DNA of 46,266 nt, taken from positions 1 to 46,266 of the forward strand of contig JAZLBL010000033.1 of NCBI GenBank assembly GCA_045613685.1, written 5' to 3'. The notes under the pieces were generated by a model, which searched no databases, had not been told where the DNA came from, and saw only the letters and a list, made by a program, of their open reading frames with translations. Shown piece after piece: positions 43,093 to 46,266 of this stretch. A program made the position numbers and the translations under genes. Positions within the stretch are counted from its first letter, which is position 1. Each line of letters opens with the position of its first letter. The DNA is from Fimenecus sp045613685. GTDB lineage: Bacteria > Bacillota > Clostridia > Oscillospirales > Acutalibacteraceae.

Positions 43093-44922
43093 TTATACTA
43101 TTGAAATATTATACTTTTCTAACCAGTAATTCATTTGAACAAAATATGCTATTGTTTGTGGCGTTGTCATTAATTGACCATACCACGGCTCATTTCGGTC
43201 TGTATTCATTAGTTTTTGCAATTCTTCTCTTTTTATGAATTCAAAAATCTTTGATGACGGATTTTCTATGATTGTTTTTAACATATCTGACACTATTTTC
43301 ATATATTCAGGATTATGTGTTTTAGGGTATGGGCTCTTCTTTCGCCAAAGTACTTCTTCGGGTAAAACATCACGCATTGCTTCGCGTAAAAGACCTTTCT
43401 CATATGATTTATAGTCTTTATATTCCCATGGCACAGAATAGAGATATTCGGCGATTCTGTAATCACAGAAGGGTACTCTTACTTCTAGTGCGTTATACAT
43501 ACTCATTCTATCCTTACGGTCTAAAAGAGTTTGCATAAACCAATCAAGATTTAACTTCATCATTTCTTTCATTCTTGATTCGAGCGGGGATAACCCATTA
43601 ATTTTTGATGTGTTTATAAGGGTATCTTTATAACGTGAATAAACATAATTTTCGGCACTAGGAATTTTTATGTCATCTCTCAAAAATGTTTTTCTGTACT
43701 CAGTTGACTGTGCCCAAGGAAAACCGTTAACAGCTCTGATTTCTTTGTCTCGATACCAAGGATAACCACCAAAAATTTCATCAGCACATTCACCTGATAA
43801 AGCTACTGTGCAGTGATTTTTAATCTCTTTGCAGAACAAAAGTAATGATGAGTCAACATCACTCATTCCTGGTAAATCCCGTGCATCCACAGCTTTATAC
43901 AATGCGTTTGCAAGGTCCTGATTATTCAAGGTAATTAAATGATGCTCACAATTAAGATGTTCAACCATTTTTTTAATGTATTCCGTATCACTATTTGGCT
44001 GGAATTTGCTTGACTTAAAATATTTATCATTGTTCTCATAGGTAACGGAAAATGTTTTTAATTGTTGATTTTTTTCTTTAAAATATGAATTTGCGACTGA
44101 CGATATAATACTGGAATCAAGTCCACCTGAGAGGAATGTACCAACAGGTACATCTGATATTAATTGCCTTGTTATAGAATCTTTTACAAGTTCTCGTACT
44201 TTTTCAACTGTTTGTGCAAAATTATCTGTATGCTCTTTGTCTTTTAACGTCCAGTATTTTCTGATTTTAATGCCGCTCTTATTGTAATAACCACAGCATG
44301 CGGGCTTTATTTCATAAATATCTTTAAACACGCCACAGCCCGGAGTTCTGCCTGGTCCAATAAACATTATTTCTGCTATTGAATTTTCGTCAATTATTGG
44401 CTCAACGTATTTATGTTCTAGTAAAGCTTTAATTTCTGAGCCAAATATAAAAGAATTATTCTTTATAGTATAAAATAGAGGTTTAACACCAATTCTATCA
44501 CGAGCAAAAAATAGTCTTTTTTCATTGTCATCCCAAATAGCAAAAGCAAAAATACCATTAAATTTTTCTAAACAATTTTCTTTCCATTGCACATATGATT
44601 TTAATATAACCTCTGTATCTGAATGGCCTATGAATTTATGCCCGTATTCAATTAGTTCTTTTTTTATTTCTTCAGTATTATATAACTCGCCATTATATAC
44701 AAGTGTATATTCATTTTCACCATATTGTGTTGTCATTGGTTGAATACCATTTTCAATATCTATGACACAAAGCCGCGAATGAATAAGTGCTACATTATCT
44801 TTAATATATATTCCGTTTTGGTCAGGACCACGTGGTGCTAAAACTTTTTGCATTTTTAAAAATGAATCTTTATTTTTAACCACAGAAAAATCAAATGAAA
44901 CTTCACCTGCAATACCACACAT
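43093..44922 (-). CDS. asnB: Asparagine synthetase, glutamine-hydrolysing
   Basis: Makes asparagine from aspartate, ATP and glutamine, 609 aa. Cys2 right after the start Met is the glutaminase nucleophile (MCGIAGEVSF), with RGPDQNG (31-37), NGELYN and the tunnel between domains; the synthetase domain has the ATP loop SGGLDSS at 265-271 and the late SGECADEIFGGYPWY. The start is fixed at 44922 by Cys2 and by GAGGTGATTTTT; an ATG three codons earlier would bury the nucleophile. Upstream of ldh with an 11-base gap. Close relatives of AsnB can amidate wall precursors instead of aspartate, but nothing here shows that. Confidence 0.95.
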   Translation of the reverse strand: MCGIAGEVSFDFSVVKNKDSFLKMQKVLAPRGPDQNGIYIKDNVALIHSRLCVIDIENGIQPMTTQYGENEYTLVYNGELYNTEEIKKELIEYGHKFIGHSDTEVILKSYVQWKENCLEKFNGIFAFAIWDDNEKRLFFARDRIGVKPLFYTIKNNSFIFGSEIKALLEHKYVEPIIDENSIAEIMFIGPGRTPGCGVFKDIYEIKPACCGYYNKSGIKIRKYWTLKDKEHTDNFAQTVEKVRELVKDSITRQLISDVPVGTFLSGGLDSSIISSVANSYFKEKNQQLKTFSVTYENNDKYFKSSKFQPNSDTEYIKKMVEHLNCEHHLITLNNQDLANALYKAVDARDLPGMSDVDSSLLLFCKEIKNHCTVALSGECADEIFGGYPWYRDKEIRAVNGFPWAQSTEYRKTFLRDDIKIPSAENYVYSRYKDTLINTSKINGLSPLESRMKEMMKLNLDWFMQTLLDRKDRMSMYNALEVRVPFCDYRIAEYLYSVPWEYKDYKSYEKGLLREAMRDVLPEEVLWRKKSPYPKTHNPEYMKIVSDMLKTIIENPSSKIFEFIKREELQKLMNTDRNEPWYGQLMTTPQTIAYFVQMNYWLEKYNISIV

Positions 44923-45040
44923 AAAAATCACCTCAAAATATTACTTCATAATAGAATATGAATTTCTAACAAAAAAATACTATTTAAAATCTTTTATTTC
45001 TGTTTTAAATATGATAAAATATCGAAAAAGAGGTGGTAGT

Positions 45041-46266
45041 GTGTCGCGATTTTTGAATCATATTGGCTCGTTTTTTCCTAAACTTCAAAAAGATTTCAAA
45101 ATTTATGATGGGGAAGTTTTTTCAGAAGTTTATGACGGTGATTTTTACAATGATATACCCTTTGAAAAATACATAAATAAAAATGTGTTTGTTCCGTTAG
45201 ATAATGCTACATTTATCCGTGATTTTGATGCAAAACCTGATGACCCAACGATTAACAATGCTCCCGTTATTAACCTTGCCATTGAACAGTGTAGTAATAA
45301 CGGTGGGGGAATTGTCGTTGTAGATGGTGGTAACTATACTTGCGGAACTATTTATCTTAAAAGTAATGTTGTTTTATATATTGAAAAGAACTCTTCAATC
45401 GTTGCATCACATATAAGTGATGATTATACTGAAAATGCTTTGATTTATGCTGATGGTTGTGAAAATATCGGCATTATTGGTCCTGGTAAAATATGTGGTG
45501 AGGGTAATTTCTTTTCATTGAAGCCACTTTTGCCACCAAAAACTGAACCATTTACTAAGGCGCTTGATGTATGGGATTTGCGACAGGAATACAGAAAGAG
45601 AATTCGCTTTCCACACAAATCTAAATACGGTTTTTTGATACTATTAAAAAACTGTAGTCAAATCAAACTATATAATTTTATTCTTGAAAATGCTGCCATG
45701 TGGACTTTAAATATAAATTCCTCAAATAATGTTAATATTTCAAATATTGTAATAAACAATAATCGTCATGTAGCAAATTGTGATGGTATAGATATTTGTG
45801 GTTCGTCAAATGTTGTTATTAAAAATTGTTTTGTGTCAACTGCTGATGATGGAATTGTGCTTAAAAATAATATGAGTATTGCAACATCTGGTGACGATGG
45901 GCTTAAAATTAAGAACAACCTTGATGTTACTTGTAAAAACGGGATGAGCAATATTTATATTCGCGATTGTGAAGTCGTTTCTTGCACAAATTCATTTAAG
46001 ATTGGCACAGAAACTTCATTAGATATTAGCGATGTTACTGTTGAAAATTGTAAATTCTATCTCACAGATATTTATCCTGCAGGTGTTAGTGGTATTTCAA
46101 TAGAATCCTGTGATGGTGCAAAAGTTAGCAACATAAACATTTCTGACATTGAAATCGATTCCATGGCGTGTCCGTTATTTATTCGTATTTGTAACCGTAA
46201 TGGTGACAATAAGTCTGAATTGGACGGCAGAGGAGTAATTACTAATGTTTCAATAAATAATATTAA
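45041..46266 (+). CDS. GH28-like pectinase-family protein (partial, cut by window end)
   Basis: Open from GTG 45041 (after AGAGGTGG) to the last base, 408 codons, no stop. A parallel beta-helix protein of the polygalacturonase family. Early signature NNGGGIVVVDGGNYTCGTIY and a long Asn/Ile-rich repeat pattern. NCDGID (Asn246, Asp248) and DDGIVLK (Asp269-Asp270) match the catalytic NTD and DD sites of GH28. The usual GHG is replaced by TNSFKIGTET, as in many bacterial GH28-like proteins. A second DDG block (Asp285-Asp286) follows 16 residues later. No signal peptide, so the substrate is probably oligosaccharide taken into the cell. Divergent from asnB, with a TAAAAT about 20 bases before the ribosome site. 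Confidence 0.85.
   Translation, partial: MSRFLNHIGSFFPKLQKDFKIYDGEVFSEVYDGDFYNDIPFEKYINKNVFVPLDNATFIRDFDAKPDDPTINNAPVINLAIEQCSNNGGGIVVVDGGNYTCGTIYLKSNVVLYIEKNSSIVASHISDDYTENALIYADGCENIGIIGPGKICGEGNFFSLKPLLPPKTEPFTKALDVWDLRQEYRKRIRFPHKSKYGFLILLKNCSQIKLYNFILENAAMWTLNINSSNNVNISNIVINNNRHVANCDGIDICGSSNVVIKNCFVSTADDGIVLKNNMSIATSGDDGLKIKNNLDVTCKNGMSNIYIRDCEVVSCTNSFKIGTETSLDISDVTVENCKFYLTDIYPAGVSGISIESCDGAKVSNINISDIEIDSMACPLFIRICNRNGDNKSELDGRGVITNVSINNI

Noticed and set aside
1..46266. CRISPR arrays, insertion sequences, phage genes or defence systems
   Set aside because: No direct-repeat arrays, transposase, integrase or known defence proteins could be recognised.

Overview
The window reads as AT-rich, ordinary chromosome of a low-GC Gram-positive anaerobe, most likely a gut-type Clostridia (Ruminococcaceae/Oscillospiraceae-like). 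Pointers: AGGAGG/GAGGTGAT ribosome sites with frequent TTG and GTG starts, TTGACA/TATAAT promoters with 17-base spacers, a reverse rubrerythrin beside a PerR-type regulator, a dockerin-tailed cell-wall hydrolase, and many sugar and nucleoside scavenging genes. I see no phage, insertion sequence, integrase, CRISPR array, rRNA or toxin/defence system. Species assignment is inference.

Layout. 1-1440: tail of an unrecognised gene, an SDR oxidoreductase, a structured inverted-repeat element and tRNA-Pro(GGG). 1564-6554: a membrane-anchored EEP-fold hydrolase, a ZIP metal transporter, an SOS-type Y-family polymerase (dinB) with a LexA-box promoter, and a convergent ABC-F gene whose likely terminator lies inside dinB. 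6571-7914: MATE exporter. 7925-13806 (minus): purine scavenging operon xpt, BMP lipoprotein, ABC ATPase, two permeases. 13915-22063 (plus): sugar ABC transporter (binding protein, two permeases, MsmX/MalK-like ATPase), then malQ and glycogen/maltodextrin phosphorylase, i.e. uptake and breakdown of alpha-glucans. The MalQ has Asn where the family nucleophile Asp is expected.

22073-23974: small membrane protein, biotin-protein ligase and BioY. 23975-28094 (minus): deoxynucleoside catabolism, deoC-deoB-cdd-pdp, led by an uncharacterised membrane protein with a Cys-rich tail. 28161-29226 (minus): perR-like regulator plus reverse rubrerythrin, with a 7-1-7 palindrome at the promoter. 29273-31439: secreted SH3/glucosaminidase/Ig-like/dockerin protein. 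31438-36236: alpha/beta hydrolase, then a DivIVA-like gene, an orphan fumarase-type beta subunit and pcrA packed together. 36235-39102 (minus): DUF4091/GH123-like protein and a RodA/FtsW protein. 39135-42137: typA and an MreB-like gene. 42131-44922 (minus): asnB then ldh. 45041 to the end: a GH28-like gene cut by the window edge.

Most of this is well-known biology. The parts most worth a second look are the MalQ nucleophile change, the T-arm-like inverted-repeat element next to tRNA-Pro, the orphan fumarase subunit, the unusual first gene of the deo operon, the dockerin on a wall hydrolase, and hairpins placed just after both binding-protein genes. Promoter, operator and terminator calls come from reading the sequence by eye.
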